A DNA stretch of 64,000 bases from Natronomonas salsuginis (GCF_005239135.1 NZ_QKNX01000002.1:62001-126000); one strand, 5' to 3'; positions 41,852 through 51,981 are shown, counted from the first letter of the stretch. The notes: generated by a model not told the origin, from the letters alone. Program-made: numbers and translations.

Positions 41852-42613
41852 TCAGCGAAACGGCATCGCGGCGGCCGCGGCGACGTATCGCGCGCCGCTA
41901 CCGCTCTTTTTCAGCGCGGTCTTCATGCCCCACGCGGTCTTTCGCCCGGCGGCTTTCGCGTAGTGACCGCTCGCGCGCTGGATCGAGGCGCGCTGTCCGC
42001 GGACGCCGGTGTTCCCGCGCTGGATCGCCGCGACGATGTCGTCGCTGTCGATCTCGTTGAACGGTTTCTCCACGGTGAGTTCGGTGTAGGCGCGTCCGAC
42101 CGTCAACAGTGAGTGGGCGTCGCTCCCGCCGACGGCGGGGTAGCCGTACCGGGTGGCGTACCGACGCGCCCGCCGGTTCCGGTAGCCGGTGAACAGCCAG
42201 GCGTTGAACGTCTCGATCGCGTCGGGGTCGACCCCATTGAGCCGCCGTTTCCGCACGCCGTGGCGCGTCCGCTGGAAGGGATGGGGCACGATCGACGCGC
42301 CGTCGAGGTCGTCGACCGCGGCGACGGTTTCACCCATCGACTGCCCCGACTCGGGCATCTCCTTGACGCCGATCGCGAGGAGGTGGCCCTCCGCGGTCGA
42401 GATCTCGACGCCCGGAATCCCGACGAGGCCGTACTCCTCGGCCAGCACCGCCGCATCGAGCGACGCGTGGATCACGTCGTGGTCCGTGACGACCACGGCG
42501 TCGAGCCCGATGTCCGCCGCGTGTTCGAGGATCAACTCGACCGGCTCGTGCCCGTCGTACGAGGCCTCGCTGTGGACGTGAAAGTCCACCTCGAGGTCTA
42601 CTGACCGGTTCAT
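41852..42613 (-). CDS. PHP-domain metal-dependent phosphoesterase
   Basis: A 253-aa PHP protein. Metal ligands are DFHVHSEASYDG (HxH), VVTDHD, PGVEIS, IVPHPFQ and GGSDAHS. Such proteins hydrolyse phosphoesters, for example nucleotide 5'-3' phosphates. The C terminus has a basic alanine-rich tail (GRKTAWGMKTALKKSG). I chose ATG at 42611-42613 (MNRSVDLEVDFHVHS). It is divergent from nucS, which may share its roughly 105-base promoter region. Confidence 0.88.
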   Translation of the reverse strand: MNRSVDLEVDFHVHSEASYDGHEPVELILEHAADIGLDAVVVTDHDVIHASLDAAVLAEEYGLVGIPGVEISTAEGHLLAIGVKEMPESGQSMGETVAAVDDLDGASIVPHPFQRTRHGVRKRRLNGVDPDAIETFNAWLFTGYRNRRARRYATRYGYPAVGGSDAHSLLTVGRAYTELTVEKPFNEIDSDDIVAAIQRGNTGVRGQRASIQRASGHYAKAAGRKTAWGMKTALKKSGSGARYVAAAAAMPFR

Positions 42614-42718
42614 CGTCAGTCGTTCGGCGTCACGGAATAAAAAGTGGCCGAAAGCGGTTCTCGTCCCTGATGTCATCAGAACGCGACATTTAACGCGCCG
42701 AGGCGGCTATCGACATCC

Positions 42719-43462
42719 GTGACCGTGGACGAGCCGAAGCCGACGCCCCGAACGCTCGCCGATCCGTCGGCGACGACGGCGGCCGCGTTCGTGACCGATG
42801 CCGTCGACAGGGGGGCGCTCGTGACGTGTTTCGGCCGCTGTACCGTCGAATACGAGGGCCGGGCGGCCTCCGAGTTGGCTCCCGGCGACAGACACGTCAT
42901 GCTGAAACCCGACGGAACGGCGCTCGTCCACACCGACGAGGGGCAGAAACCGGTGAACTGGCAACCCCCCGGCTGCGAGCACGACGCCCGCGTCGGCGAC
43001 GACGCGCTCGTGCTCGAGAGCACCCGCACGTCGCCGGACGAACGGCTTGTCGTCTCCGTTTCGGACGTCGCGCTCGTCGCGGCGTTCGACCCGACCGACG
43101 ACGAGTCGATCGAGCTCGTCGGCACGGAGGCGGATCTGAAGCGACGGATTCTCGCGGACCCTGCGCTCCTCGAACCGGGCTTCACCCCGCTTGCGACCGA
43201 GCGCGACACCCCGGCCGGCGCGGTCGACATCTACGGCGAGGACGACGAGGGGCGGACGGTCGTCGTCGAGTTGAAGCGCCGCCGGGTCGGCCCGGACGCC
43301 GTCGGCCAGCTGCACCGCTACGTCGAGGCGCTCGAACGCGATCTCCACACCGACGCCGAGCTTCGCGGGATACTTGTCGCTCCTTCCGTCACCGAGCGGG
43401 CGAAGGCGCTCCTCGCCGAGGAGGGGTTCGAGTTCGTCCCGCTGACGCCGCGCGAGGAGTAG
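42719..43462 (+). CDS. nucS: Mismatch-specific endonuclease NucS/EndoMS
   Basis: A 247-aa nuclease that cuts both strands near mismatches. The N-terminal DNA-binding domain (LVTCFGRCTVEYEGRAAS, LVHTDEGQKPVNWQPPG) is followed by the RecB-like nuclease with catalytic GAVDIYGEDDEGRTVVVELKRRR and QLHRYVEAL. It starts at GTG 42719; no ATG gives the conserved N terminus. A CATTTAACG element is about 25-30 bases upstream. Convergent with mutS, 19 bases between stops. Confidence 0.93.
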   Translation: MTVDEPKPTPRTLADPSATTAAAFVTDAVDRGALVTCFGRCTVEYEGRAASELAPGDRHVMLKPDGTALVHTDEGQKPVNWQPPGCEHDARVGDDALVLESTRTSPDERLVVSVSDVALVAAFDPTDDESIELVGTEADLKRRILADPALLEPGFTPLATERDTPAGAVDIYGEDDEGRTVVVELKRRRVGPDAVGQLHRYVEALERDLHTDAELRGILVAPSVTERAKALLAEEGFEFVPLTPREE

Positions 43463-43481
43463 TGTCGAGACGACTCGGGCG

Positions 43482-46076
43482 CTATCGGAGTTCCGACTGC
43501 AGTCGCGAGAGGAGATTCAACGCGTCGAGCGGCGTGGTTTCGGCGAGGTCGACGGCCGCCAGCTCGGCGAGCAGTTCCTCGCGCCCGCCGTCGGTGGAGG
43601 CGTTTTCTGCTCGCGCATTCGCCGCGCCGACTTCCGTCGGCTCGGTCGCTCTCTCGTCGGCGGGCTCGTCGAGCAATTCCGACGCCCGGTCGACGACGCT
43701 CGCGGGAACGCCGGCCATCTCGGCGACCTCGACGCCGTAGGACGCTTCGGCTGGGCCCCTCCTGAGATCGTGTTCGAACTCGACGCCGTCCGGTGATCGA
43801 CTGGCCGAGAAGTGGTAGTTCCTCGCTCGCGGGAGTCCGTCGGCGACCGCCGTTAGCTCGTGGTGGTGCGTCGCAAACAGCGTGTACGCGCCGACCGCGT
43901 CGTGGAGGTGTTCGGTCGCCGCCTGCGCGATCGCGTAGCCGTCCCGCGTCGACGTGCCGCGGCCGACCTCGTCGAGGACGACCAACGAGTTCGCGTCGGC
44001 GTCCTCCAAGATGGCGGCCAGTTCCGTCATCTCGACCATGAACGTCGAGCGCCCGCCGGCGATGTCGTCCGACGCGCCGACGCGGGTGAACACCCGGTCG
44101 ACGATCGGGAGTTCGGCGCGCTCGGCCGGCACGAAACTGCCGACTTGCGCGAGCACGCAAGTGAGTGCGACCTGCCGCATGTAGGTCGACTTCCCGGCCA
44201 TGTTGGGGCCGGTGATGATCGCCATCGGCTTTTCAGCCGGCAGTTCCGTCGGATTCGGGACGAACGGCCCCCCGGTCCGTTCCACGACGGGATGGCGGCC
44301 GGCGTCGATCTCGATCCCGTCCGCGCCGATCGTCGGCCGCCGGTAGCCGTGCTCGGCGGCCACGGTCGCGAGCGACCGGAGCGCGTCGAGCCTCGCGATC
44401 GCGCTTGCGGTCCGCTGGATCCGTTCGGTCGCCCCGGCGACCTCGCTTCGGACCGACCTAAAGAGGTCGTACTCCAGGTCGTCCGCGCGCTCGCCGGCGC
44501 GGATTATCTCGTCTTCCCGCTCTTTCAGTTCGGGCGTGTAGAACCGTTCGGCGTTCTTCAGCGTCTGCCGCCGGTGGTAGTCGTCGGGCACCGAATCGAG
44601 GTTCGGATCGGTCACCTCGATGTAGTAGCCGTGGACCGAGTTGTGCCCCACCTTCAGCGAGTCGATTCCGGTCCGCTCTCGCTCTCGCGCTTCGAGGTCG
44701 TCGACCCACGCCTTCCCCTCGCGTTCGGTCGCTCGCAGCTCATCGAGCGTCTCGTCGTATCCATCGCGGATGACGCCGCCCTCGGTGATCTCGATCGGCG
44801 GCGACTCGGCGATCGCTCGGTCGATGAGTTCCCGCACGTCGGCGCAATCGTCGAGTTCGGATTCGATCGTCGCCAGCAACTCGCTGTCGGCCGTGGCGTC
44901 GGCCAGACACTCCCTGAGATCGGGCACCACCGACAGCGTTGATTCGAGCGCCCGCAGGTCCCGCGCGTCGGCGCGCCCCCTCGAGACGCGCGCGACGAGC
45001 CGTTCGAGATCGTAGACGTCGGCCAGCAGCTCCCCGGCGCGTTCGCGATCCTCGACGCGCTCGCGCAGCGCTCCCACCGCGTCGAGGCGGGCGTCGATGC
45101 GATCGGCGTCGAGGAGGGGGCGTCGGAGCCAATCGCGAAGCGTCCGGCCGCCGAGCGCGCTCGCCGTCTCGTCGATCGTTTTGACGAGCGCGGCTCCCGC
45201 CAGCCCGTGGACGTGTCGCGGCTCGAACACCTCCAGCGAGCGCAGCGCGACCGCGTCGAGCAGCATGTACTCGCGGGGATCGTACCGCGTCAGGTGGGTG
45301 AGATACTCGAGACGGCCGGTTTCGCCGTCGGTCCCCACCCCGCGGGCGTACTCCGCGTACGTGAGCAGCGCGCCCGTCGCGCGGATCTCGGCGTCCTCGG
45401 CGAGTCGTCCCTCGCCGAAGTACGAGCGGACCTTCGCCTCGGCCGCGTCGAGGCCGAAGGCGGATCGCTCGTAGGGCGTCACCATACAGTCCGCACCAAA
45501 CGGGTCGGTCGGCGCGTCGGGACCGATGATCGCCTCGGCGGGATCGAAGCGTTCGAGCTCGTCGGCGACCGCGTCGAGGCGGTCGAGCGTCGTCGCGTAG
45601 AAGTCCCCGGTCGAGACGTCGAGCAGCGCCAACCCGTAGCCGTCGGTCAGACAGGCGACGAAGTTGTTGTCCGCGTCGGCGAGCAGTTCGGTTTCGGTGA
45701 GCGTCCCCGGTGTCACCACGCGGGTGACCGCCCGATCGACCAGTCCCGACGCCGCCTCGGCGTCCTCGACTTGGTCTGCGATGGCGATCCGATAGCCCGC
45801 ATCGAGCAGGGTTTCGATGTACGATTCGGCGCTGTCGACCGGGATCCCGGCCATCGGGTACGTGCCGGTCGAATCCTCGCGTTGGGTGAGCGTGATCTCG
45901 AGGATGCGGGCGGTCGTCTCGGCGGCCGCACAGAACGTCTCGTAGAAGTCCCCGACCTGAAACAACACGAGCGCCTCGTCGTAGCGCTCACAGAGGTCGA
46001 GATACTGCGACAGCATCGGCGTGAGCTCGTCGGCCTTCTCGGCCATCTCCGGCGGCGGCCCAAGCGCCTCGTCCAT
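43482..46076 (-). CDS. mutS: DNA mismatch recognition protein MutS
   Basis: An 864-aa full-length MutS. The mismatch-binding N terminus ([31 protein letters not shown]) contains the phenylalanine and glutamate of the FxE motif in GDFYETF. The ATPase has Walker [20 protein letters not shown] and HHHEL. A linker of low complexity precedes the C-terminal helix pair. I chose ATG at 46074-46076 ([15 protein letters not shown]); a longer frame overlaps the divergent next gene and lacks family character. Found beside nucS. Confidence 0.95.
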   Translation of the reverse strand: MDEALGPPPEMAEKADELTPMLSQYLDLCERYDEALVLFQVGDFYETFCAAAETTARILEITLTQREDSTGTYPMAGIPVDSAESYIETLLDAGYRIAIADQVEDAEAASGLVDRAVTRVVTPGTLTETELLADADNNFVACLTDGYGLALLDVSTGDFYATTLDRLDAVADELERFDPAEAIIGPDAPTDPFGADCMVTPYERSAFGLDAAEAKVRSYFGEGRLAEDAEIRATGALLTYAEYARGVGTDGETGRLEYLTHLTRYDPREYMLLDAVALRSLEVFEPRHVHGLAGAALVKTIDETASALGGRTLRDWLRRPLLDADRIDARLDAVGALRERVEDRERAGELLADVYDLERLVARVSRGRADARDLRALESTLSVVPDLRECLADATADSELLATIESELDDCADVRELIDRAIAESPPIEITEGGVIRDGYDETLDELRATEREGKAWVDDLEARERERTGIDSLKVGHNSVHGYYIEVTDPNLDSVPDDYHRRQTLKNAERFYTPELKEREDEIIRAGERADDLEYDLFRSVRSEVAGATERIQRTASAIARLDALRSLATVAAEHGYRRPTIGADGIEIDAGRHPVVERTGGPFVPNPTELPAEKPMAIITGPNMAGKSTYMRQVALTCVLAQVGSFVPAERAELPIVDRVFTRVGASDDIAGGRSTFMVEMTELAAILEDADANSLVVLDEVGRGTSTRDGYAIAQAATEHLHDAVGAYTLFATHHHELTAVADGLPRARNYHFSASRSPDGVEFEHDLRRGPAEASYGVEVAEMAGVPASVVDRASELLDEPADERATEPTEVGAANARAENASTDGGREELLAELAAVDLAETTPLDALNLLSRLQSELR

Positions 46077-46163
46077 ATCCGGAGGTGCGTCTCGCCGAAC
46101 AAATACCCACCGGAGAGCCGGACGACCGACACCGTTTTCGGCGTCTCGGTCGAACGATCGGGC

Positions 46164-46574
46164 ATGGCAGACGACGCCGATACGATCACACTCGCGTTCG
46201 AGCTGGCGGCGCTCGAACGGCTCGCGGATCCCTCGGGCGTGATCAGCGACACCCAGCGGTGGACGAACCATCTCGGCATCGTGAGCGACGAGCCGTCGTA
46301 TCTGGTCAGAAAGCGCGCGCGGGATTACGGGTTCACCCCCGATTTCCTCCCCGGCCCGCGAACCAGATCCGAGAGCCTCGTGAAGGTGAAAAATCAGCCC
46401 GAACACGCCGCGGATCGGTACATCTACGTCTCCGCGGACGAGGCGATGCGAGCGGCCGCCGAAGAGCACGGGTGGGAGTTCAGACCGATCGAGGAGGCCG
46501 CGGAGACCGCGGGCTGGCGGCTCCACTCCGGGACGATGGAAGACGAATCCGATCAACACACTGGCTGGCCCTGA
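46164..46574 (+). CDS. Haloarchaeal conserved protein, unknown function
   Basis: A 136-aa acidic protein starting [20 protein letters not shown]. It contains [29 protein letters not shown] and [19 protein letters not shown], and resembles the haloarchaeal DUF7124 type, of unknown function. No membrane segment and no cysteine. Divergent from mutS across about 90 bases and followed by the transporter pair, so it may share regulation with mutS. Confidence 0.7.
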   Translation: MADDADTITLAFELAALERLADPSGVISDTQRWTNHLGIVSDEPSYLVRKRARDYGFTPDFLPGPRTRSESLVKVKNQPEHAADRYIYVSADEAMRAAAEEHGWEFRPIEEAAETAGWRLHSGTMEDESDQHTGWP

Positions 46575-46709
46575 GACGCCTCGCCGGTCGATGGGTTCGC
46601 CCGAACCGCCGGCCAAACGATTCGTCCCGCCGGTCGGACCCAGCGGAGTGAGACTCCCGAATTCGACCGCGGTCGGTAGATTTAACTCGAAACTGCGTCA
46701 CTCACGGAC

Positions 46710-47279
46710 ATGGACTTCCGGGAGGGGTTCTGGTCGATCTACCGGGAGGCCCTCCCGATTCTTTGTGTCGCCCTCGTCGGCGGGCTCTTCTCCGGACTCG
46801 TGCTGGAGGAACTCCTGGCGAGCGTCGAGCGGTTCCCCGGCCTGTTGGTGATGGTGCCCGTCTTCCTCGCGACCCGCGGCAACGTCTACGGCGCGCTGGG
46901 CGGACGGATCGCGAGCGGGCTCCACCAGGGGCTCATTCCGCCCCAGTTCGAGTGGAACGAGCGGCTGGTGAACGCGATCGTCGCCTCCTTCGTCAACGGG
47001 ATCTCCATCTCCGTCGTCATCGGCGTCATCTCGTGGCTCGCCTTACGACTTCTGGGGTGGCCCGCAGCCCCTCTCTCCGAACTCGTCGCCATCGTCTTTC
47101 TCGCCGGAGCCCTGACCTCGGTCGTGCTCATCTTCGGCCTGCTCGGCATCCTGTTTACGGGTTATCGGCTCGGCTACGACCCCGACAACTTGGTTGGACC
47201 GATCGTCACGACGCTGGGCGATATCTTCGGAATGCTGTTTCTGTTCGTCGCCGTGTTCGTCGTCGAGGTGATCGCCTGA
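46710..47279 (+). CDS. MgtE/SLC41-type divalent cation transporter, first half
   Basis: A 189-aa membrane protein with about five helices: LCVALVGGLFSGLVLEELL, PGLLVMVPVFLATRGNVYGALGGRIAS (the MgtE pore-like segment), AIVASFVNGISISVVIGVISWLAL. Whole MgtE proteins fuse cytoplasmic N and CBS domains to the channel; here only the membrane part is present, and it is split over two genes. It overlaps the second half in TGATG (47277-47281). Probably Mg2+ or another divalent cation. Confidence 0.85.
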   Translation: MDFREGFWSIYREALPILCVALVGGLFSGLVLEELLASVERFPGLLVMVPVFLATRGNVYGALGGRIASGLHQGLIPPQFEWNERLVNAIVASFVNGISISVVIGVISWLALRLLGWPAAPLSELVAIVFLAGALTSVVLIFGLLGILFTGYRLGYDPDNLVGPIVTTLGDIFGMLFLFVAVFVVEVIA

Positions 47280-47854
47280 TGGTCGAGCAGTTGAACTCGC
47301 TCGGGACCTGGGACGCCAGAACCATCGTCTCGAACATGTTCCCGCTGTTGGTGGTCCTCTGTACGATCGTTCTCTGGGCCGGGATCACCCTCGAGGAGGC
47401 CGAGCAACTGCTCAACGACTACGGGCTGCTCGCGGTCATGGTCCCGACGATGGTCGGGGCTGGCGGGAATCTCGGTACGATCCTGAGTTCGCGGCTCACG
47501 ACGCGGCTCCACCTCGGGACGACCGACCTCGATCTCCGCGATCGGATTCTGTGGGCGAACGTCGCGGCCGTGTTGGCGCTCGCGGCGACGATCTTTACCG
47601 CGCTCGCCGTCGGTGCCTGGGTGATCGGCCGGGTGATCGACGCGCCGCTGGCGCTCTCGGAGCTGCTCACCATCTCGCTCGCGAGCGGCATGTCGGTCGC
47701 CACCCTCGCCGTGCTGTTCAGCTTCGCGACGACGTACGGCTCCTACCGACTCGGTATCGATCCCGACGACACGACCATCCCGGTCGTGACGAACGTGGTG
47801 GACGTGTTCGGGATGGTGATCTTTCTGGGCGTCTCGCGACTCGTGTTGGGGTGA
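47279..47854 (+). CDS. MgtE/SLC41-type divalent cation transporter, second half
   Basis: A 191-aa membrane protein homologous to the gene before it: YGLLAVMVPTMVGAGGNLGTILSSRLTTRLHLG is the pore-like counterpart, followed by helices NVAAVLALAATIFTALAVGAWVIG and VTNVVDVFGMVIFLGVSRLVLG. The two halves probably form a heterodimer. Start ATG 47279 overlaps the previous stop. The convergent PhoU/TrkA-C gene 19 bases downstream is a likely regulator. Confidence 0.85.
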   Translation: MVEQLNSLGTWDARTIVSNMFPLLVVLCTIVLWAGITLEEAEQLLNDYGLLAVMVPTMVGAGGNLGTILSSRLTTRLHLGTTDLDLRDRILWANVAAVLALAATIFTALAVGAWVIGRVIDAPLALSELLTISLASGMSVATLAVLFSFATTYGSYRLGIDPDDTTIPVVTNVVDVFGMVIFLGVSRLVLG

Positions 47855-47873
47855 GCGGCTCGTGTCGGCGTGA

Positions 47874-49076
47874 TCACGAGGCGAGCTCGTCGAACTGCCC
47901 CGCGGCGGTTCGGGTTCCCTTCGCGATCACGACGTCGCCGGCCCGAAGCGCCGTGTCCGCGTCGCCGACCAGCAGCCACCCCTCATCGGGACGGCGGATG
48001 GCGATGATCGACATCGTCGCGTCGGCGTCGGGCACGCCCCCCGTCACGTCGGTGCCGTCGAGCGCGCTCTCGGCTTCGATCTCGATTCGGGTGATGATCT
48101 CGTCGCTCTCTTGGACGGCCATCCCGACGACCGGATGAACCGCGATGTCGCGGAGGACGCCCTCGCTGATGTCCACCGCCGCGTCGCTTATCATCTCGGT
48201 GCTGGTCCCGAGGTGGATCAAGCCACGAAGGGAGACTGGATCCTTGGCCTCCGCGGCGGCCCGAAGCACCCACGCCTCGAACCGCGACTCGAGCGCGTCG
48301 ACCTCGACCTCCAGGTTACGAACCTCCTCTGCGAGCTCCTCGCTGTCGAAGAGGACGCTGCTGTAGGCGAGATCGACCGCGAGCTCCGAGAGGTTCTTCA
48401 TGTGCAGGATGGTGTCGACCGCTCGTTCGAGATCCTCGATGGCCGGCGTTTCGGTCTCGGGGGGCCGGTATTCAGTCCCTGTCAGCGTTCGGTACACGTC
48501 GCCGATCTCAGACTCGGGGCCGCGAAGCAGCGCCACGTCGCCGGCTTCGATCCGGGTCTTCGGTCCGGGGTTCAACAGCCACTCGTCGCCGCGGCGCAAC
48601 GCGATGACTCGGATCCCGGTTTCGGATTCGAGATCGATATGCTTCAGCGTTCGGCCGGCGTACGACGACTCCTCGGAGACGACGCCCCGAACGAGCGTTT
48701 CGACCGCTTCGGGGAGCGCCGTCCGCATCGCCTCCGGGATGCGGATGTCCTCGAGGACGATCTTCGCGATGTCGCCGGCCGCGTCGCTGATCTGATCGGC
48801 GGCGGCGACGATGCCGAGCACCGGTGCGAGCTGTTCTGCGTCGTCCGGGCTTCGGGCGGCCATGAGGAGACTCATCCGGGCGCGCATCTCGAGGACGTCC
48901 ATCCGCTCTTCGAGGCGCAGCACCTCCTCGGCGAGGTCGGCGTTTCGGTGCAACACTGCCGAGTACGACAGGTCGATGAGGAGTTCGGCGGTGTCTTTCA
49001 TCTCCACCAGCACGTCCTTGACGCTCACCGGCTCGTACTCGACGGGGGACGATGCCTCGCCCTCAAGCGGGTCCAT
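47874..49076 (-). CDS. Tandem PhoU-TrkA_C regulatory protein
   Basis: A 400-aa cytoplasmic protein with two repeated modules. Each has a PhoU-like helical bundle (DTAELLIDLSYSAVLHRN.. LRLEERMDVLEMRA; LSELAVDLAYSSVLFDS.. RNLEVEVDALESRF) followed by a TrkA_C ligand-binding domain (GIRVIALRRGDEWLLNPGP; TMSIIAIRRPDEGWLLVGD). Such proteins gate cation transport. Its location, tail to tail with the split MgtE genes, suggests it regulates that transporter. Start at 49074-49076 (MDPLEGEASSPVEYE). Confidence 0.87.
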   Translation of the reverse strand: MDPLEGEASSPVEYEPVSVKDVLVEMKDTAELLIDLSYSAVLHRNADLAEEVLRLEERMDVLEMRARMSLLMAARSPDDAEQLAPVLGIVAAADQISDAAGDIAKIVLEDIRIPEAMRTALPEAVETLVRGVVSEESSYAGRTLKHIDLESETGIRVIALRRGDEWLLNPGPKTRIEAGDVALLRGPESEIGDVYRTLTGTEYRPPETETPAIEDLERAVDTILHMKNLSELAVDLAYSSVLFDSEELAEEVRNLEVEVDALESRFEAWVLRAAAEAKDPVSLRGLIHLGTSTEMISDAAVDISEGVLRDIAVHPVVGMAVQESDEIITRIEIEAESALDGTDVTGGVPDADATMSIIAIRRPDEGWLLVGDADTALRAGDVVIAKGTRTAAGQFDELAS

Positions 49077-49138
49077 AGCCGCTACATTCTTGGGGCGGTA
49101 AAAAAGCGTTTCCCGGACGCCGTCCCGTGGATCGGTTT

Positions 49139-49678
49139 TCAGCACCGATCGCGTTTCGTCAGCCACACGATCGTCCCCCGATCGGGATCGAGCCACCGGA
49201 GCGCCCGGACGATCGCCCCGTCGTCGGGCCCGCAGACGCCTCGAACCGCGCGCGCGCCGGCAAGCCAGCCGCGAAGGTACGCCGCGTCGTCGTCCCCGTC
49301 GTAGCCGACGAGTGCGACCGTGGTGCCGTCGCGACCGAACGAGCGGCAATCGAGCCCGAAGACGAGGTACGTCCGAACCGAGAAGTCGCGATCGACGACG
49401 TACAGCGCTTCGTGTTCGATCGGATCGACGTACCCGTCCAGTTCGGCGAAAGACAGTCCCGTCGCGATCGGGTCGGGATCGACCGCCGTCTCGCCGTCCT
49501 CCAATAATCGGCCACCTTCCGGCGCGAGCAGCGTTTCGGCTCGCTCGCGCGCCCACCCATCGTTCGGCGGCCCGCCGAAGGGCGTTTCGGGTGTGAGTTC
49601 GGTCGGATCGACGCCCCAATGTGCGTAGTGGAGATCGTAGCCGTTCCTGTCGTATGCGACGAGCGTTCGGTGGCCCAT
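49139..49678 (-). CDS. Haloarchaeal DUF6735-type protein
   Basis: A 179-aa protein starting MGHRTLVAYDRNGYDLHYAH, the pattern of a haloarchaeal family of unknown function (DUF6735-like). It contains EALYVVDRDFSVRTYLVFGLDCRSFG and VALVGYDGDDDAAYLRGWLAG; no membrane segment or catalytic motif is evident. A GATATAAACG element (RC) lies near the start. Located between the PhoU protein and the site-2 protease, both on the same strand. Confidence 0.72.
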   Translation of the reverse strand: MGHRTLVAYDRNGYDLHYAHWGVDPTELTPETPFGGPPNDGWARERAETLLAPEGGRLLEDGETAVDPDPIATGLSFAELDGYVDPIEHEALYVVDRDFSVRTYLVFGLDCRSFGRDGTTVALVGYDGDDDAAYLRGWLAGARAVRGVCGPDDGAIVRALRWLDPDRGTIVWLTKRDRC

Positions 49679-49727
49679 GGACCGTCTGGCCCCGCTTTCG
49701 GATATAAACGTCGGGCCGCACGCCGCG

Positions 49728-50885
49728 CTAGGCGTATCCGTCGGGGAGCTCCATCTCGTCCCGCGGTCCGAGCCCCTGCAGCACCTCGATCATCCGGACC
49801 AAATCGGCGGACGTGATCTGCCCGACGAACCGGCCGCTCTCGACGACGAGGATCCGATCACCTCGGGCAGAGCTCATCGTCACCAGCGCGTCGAAGGCGT
49901 CCGCATCGGGACCGACCGTCGGCGGCGTGGGACCCATCACATCGGCGACGGTCGTCGAGTCGCGGGCCTCTAGCGGGACCTTTTGCACCGAATCCAGCGT
50001 CACGACTCCCGTCACCGTCCCGCGCTCCATCACCGGATACGCGGTCGTCCGTTCGGTCACGACGCGATCGACGAACGCGGCGACCGTCGTCTCGGGCGTG
50101 ACCGTCCGAACGTCCGTCGACATCAGTTCGCGGACCGTCAATCCGCGGAACAGATCCCGGAGCACCGTCGTCCGCGATTCGGCCCCGGCGGCGATGTAGA
50201 CAAACATGGCGATGAGCAACAACAGCGGCGCGAACGCGAGCACGGCGAACACCGCCATCAACACCGCGATGAGCTTTCCGACCGTCGCGGCGGTCTGCGT
50301 CGCCTCGGCATACGGCTGCGAACGCGCGAGAAGCGCTCGAAGGACCCGCCCGCCGTCCATTGGAAATGCCGGAATCAGGTTGAACACCGCGAGCGTCACG
50401 TTGATCACGGCGAGCGAACCGACGACGAAGAGCACGACCGGCTGTCCGGGGAGGACGAACAAAAGAACGTAACAGGCCGCACCCACGAGCACGCTCATCA
50501 CCGGCCCCGCAATCGCGACGTACAGCTCGATGTCCCAGTCCTCCGGGAGGTCCTCCATATGCGCCATCCCGCCGAATATCCATAGCGTGATCGACGCGAT
50601 CGTGACGTCGTAGCGGCGGGCGACCCACGAGTGACCCAACTCGTGGAGCAACACGCCGACGAAGAGCCCTATCGCGGTCGCGACGCCCGCGAGTATCGGC
50701 ATGTTCCCCGATTGAATCACCGCGACGTCGATCGACCGCGGTGAGATGCTATTGACGACCCCGGCGTAGAAGAGGAGTTGCGCCTCTCGGCTGATGAGCC
50801 ACGCGAGGAGCGGCAAAAAGACGACGAGCGTGGCGTTGAGACGGATCGGGATACCGGTGATTCGGCCGATCTCGACGTTTCGCAT
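49728..50885 (-). CDS. Site-2-type intramembrane zinc metalloprotease with CBS domains
   Basis: A 385-aa membrane protease. Zinc motif HELGH lies in helix GVATAIGLFVGVLLHELGHSWVARR; the third ligand is the aspartate of FNLIPAFPMDGGRVLRALL. Two CBS domains (VRELMSTDVRTVTPETTVAA, TVADVMGPTPPTVGPD) form the cytoplasmic tail and probably sense adenine nucleotides. It cuts membrane-bound substrates such as anti-sigma-like or transporter regulators; the target is unknown. An ATG five codons upstream (50898-50900) is equally possible. Confidence 0.9.
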   Translation of the reverse strand: MRNVEIGRITGIPIRLNATLVVFLPLLAWLISREAQLLFYAGVVNSISPRSIDVAVIQSGNMPILAGVATAIGLFVGVLLHELGHSWVARRYDVTIASITLWIFGGMAHMEDLPEDWDIELYVAIAGPVMSVLVGAACYVLLFVLPGQPVVLFVVGSLAVINVTLAVFNLIPAFPMDGGRVLRALLARSQPYAEATQTAATVGKLIAVLMAVFAVLAFAPLLLLIAMFVYIAAGAESRTTVLRDLFRGLTVRELMSTDVRTVTPETTVAAFVDRVVTERTTAYPVMERGTVTGVVTLDSVQKVPLEARDSTTVADVMGPTPPTVGPDADAFDALVTMSSARGDRILVVESGRFVGQITSADLVRMIEVLQGLGPRDEMELPDGYA

Positions 50886-50933
50886 ACGAATACTTCTCAC
50901 GCCTCGAACAAAAGCGCTGCCGTGGCCGGTGTT

Positions 50934-51752
50934 CTACTCCATCTCGCCCGCGTTCGGCGCGTTCCGCTTAACGCTGTTCACCGCTTTTTCCGCAGCGCTT
51001 CGCGAGGAGTATCCTTTACCGGAGTCGGCGACGAAGTTGCCGTTTTGGTGTCATACTCGCCAGCGATGCTCGTCGCTCCTGTCTGCGAACAGCTCGAAGC
51101 GGGCCTTGGACTGTCGGATGGATGCTACCTCTGCGGCCGCCGCATCGGCAGTCCCCTCCCCTTCGTCGCGTTCGATGCGCGCTTCGTCACGCGCCTGCTC
51201 AGCCCGCTCGAATCGTGCTTCGGTCGCCGCGAACGTCGCCTCCCGCTGTTCGCGGGCGATGCGTTCGCTTTCGGTTTCGGTCTCCGCTCGACTCAACATC
51301 GGGATGAACACCGGCGATAGCGCGATAACGACGAGTCCCGCCGTGTACAGTCCGATGACGCTCGGTTCTCCGCTGGCGGTACTCCAGGCGGTCGGATAGA
51401 CGGTCAGAAACCACGCGAGCGCCCCCAGACAGACGACGGTGCCGAACAGCGTCAGCCAGGTCGCCACCCTTCGTGGCGGGAGTCGGATGGCAACACCGCC
51501 GAGCATCACCGGAACGCCACCAGCTGGGAGGACGACACCGATCTCCCGGAGCATCCAGTACGTTCCGCCCTGTGCGGCCGGCGGCTGTTCGAGGGTAGCC
51601 GTGTAGAAAAAGAGCGCGACGCCCACGACGCTCGCCACCAGTCCGACGACGAACAGCCAGTAGCCGTACACCTCGCCGCCTGTCGACGGTTCCGTTATCG
51701 GCTCGCTGTAGACGGCGACCAACGCGTTCGCATCTTTGAGTGGCTGTGACAT
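50934..51752 (-). pseudogene. Membrane protein with DUF1508 C terminus, interrupted by an in-frame TGA
   Basis: The open part (51051-51752) codes 233 residues: four hydrophobic helices (YGYWLFVVGLVASVVGVALFFY to VIGLYTAGLVVIALSPVFIP), a charged coiled coil (ERIAREQREATFAATEARFERAE) and the start of a DUF1508/YegP domain, ARFELFADRSDEHRWRV. Then TGA (51051-51053) interrupts. The same frame continues without error as HQNGNFVADSGKGYSSRSAA, EKAVNSVKRNAP, and stops at 50934-50936. One C to T change (CGA to TGA) explains the break. Either a recent nonsense mutation or a sequence error; a truncated membrane protein could still be made. Confidence 0.8.
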
Positions 51753-51975
51753 ACTATGGCGTTCTCTGTGTAGGATAATAAACATTTTTCGAATCGATCG
51801 GTATGTACGGCTTAATAACTCTCCACGTGGGTGTTATAGTGGTAGAAACGATATATCTGGGGTCCGATCTTGGTAGAATATCTCTCTAATGTATGTAATC
51901 TATCAAATCTTCGGCTGGACGATCGAGTGTAGTGACCACTCTCCAATGGCGGAGCGACACGTCCCCGATCGATTG

Positions 51976-51981
51976 AAAAAA
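51976..51981 (-). terminator. Poly-U terminator candidate after rpl15e
   Basis: Six T residues on the minus strand (AAAAAA at 51976-51981 on plus) lie 29 bases after the rpl15e stop. Archaeal terminators are often simple U-runs. No strong hairpin precedes it. Confidence 0.35.

Noticed and set aside
46077-46616. N-terminal extension of MutS by 180 codons
   Set aside because: It overlaps a divergent conserved gene and is not part of the MutS family; the internal ATG gives normal length.
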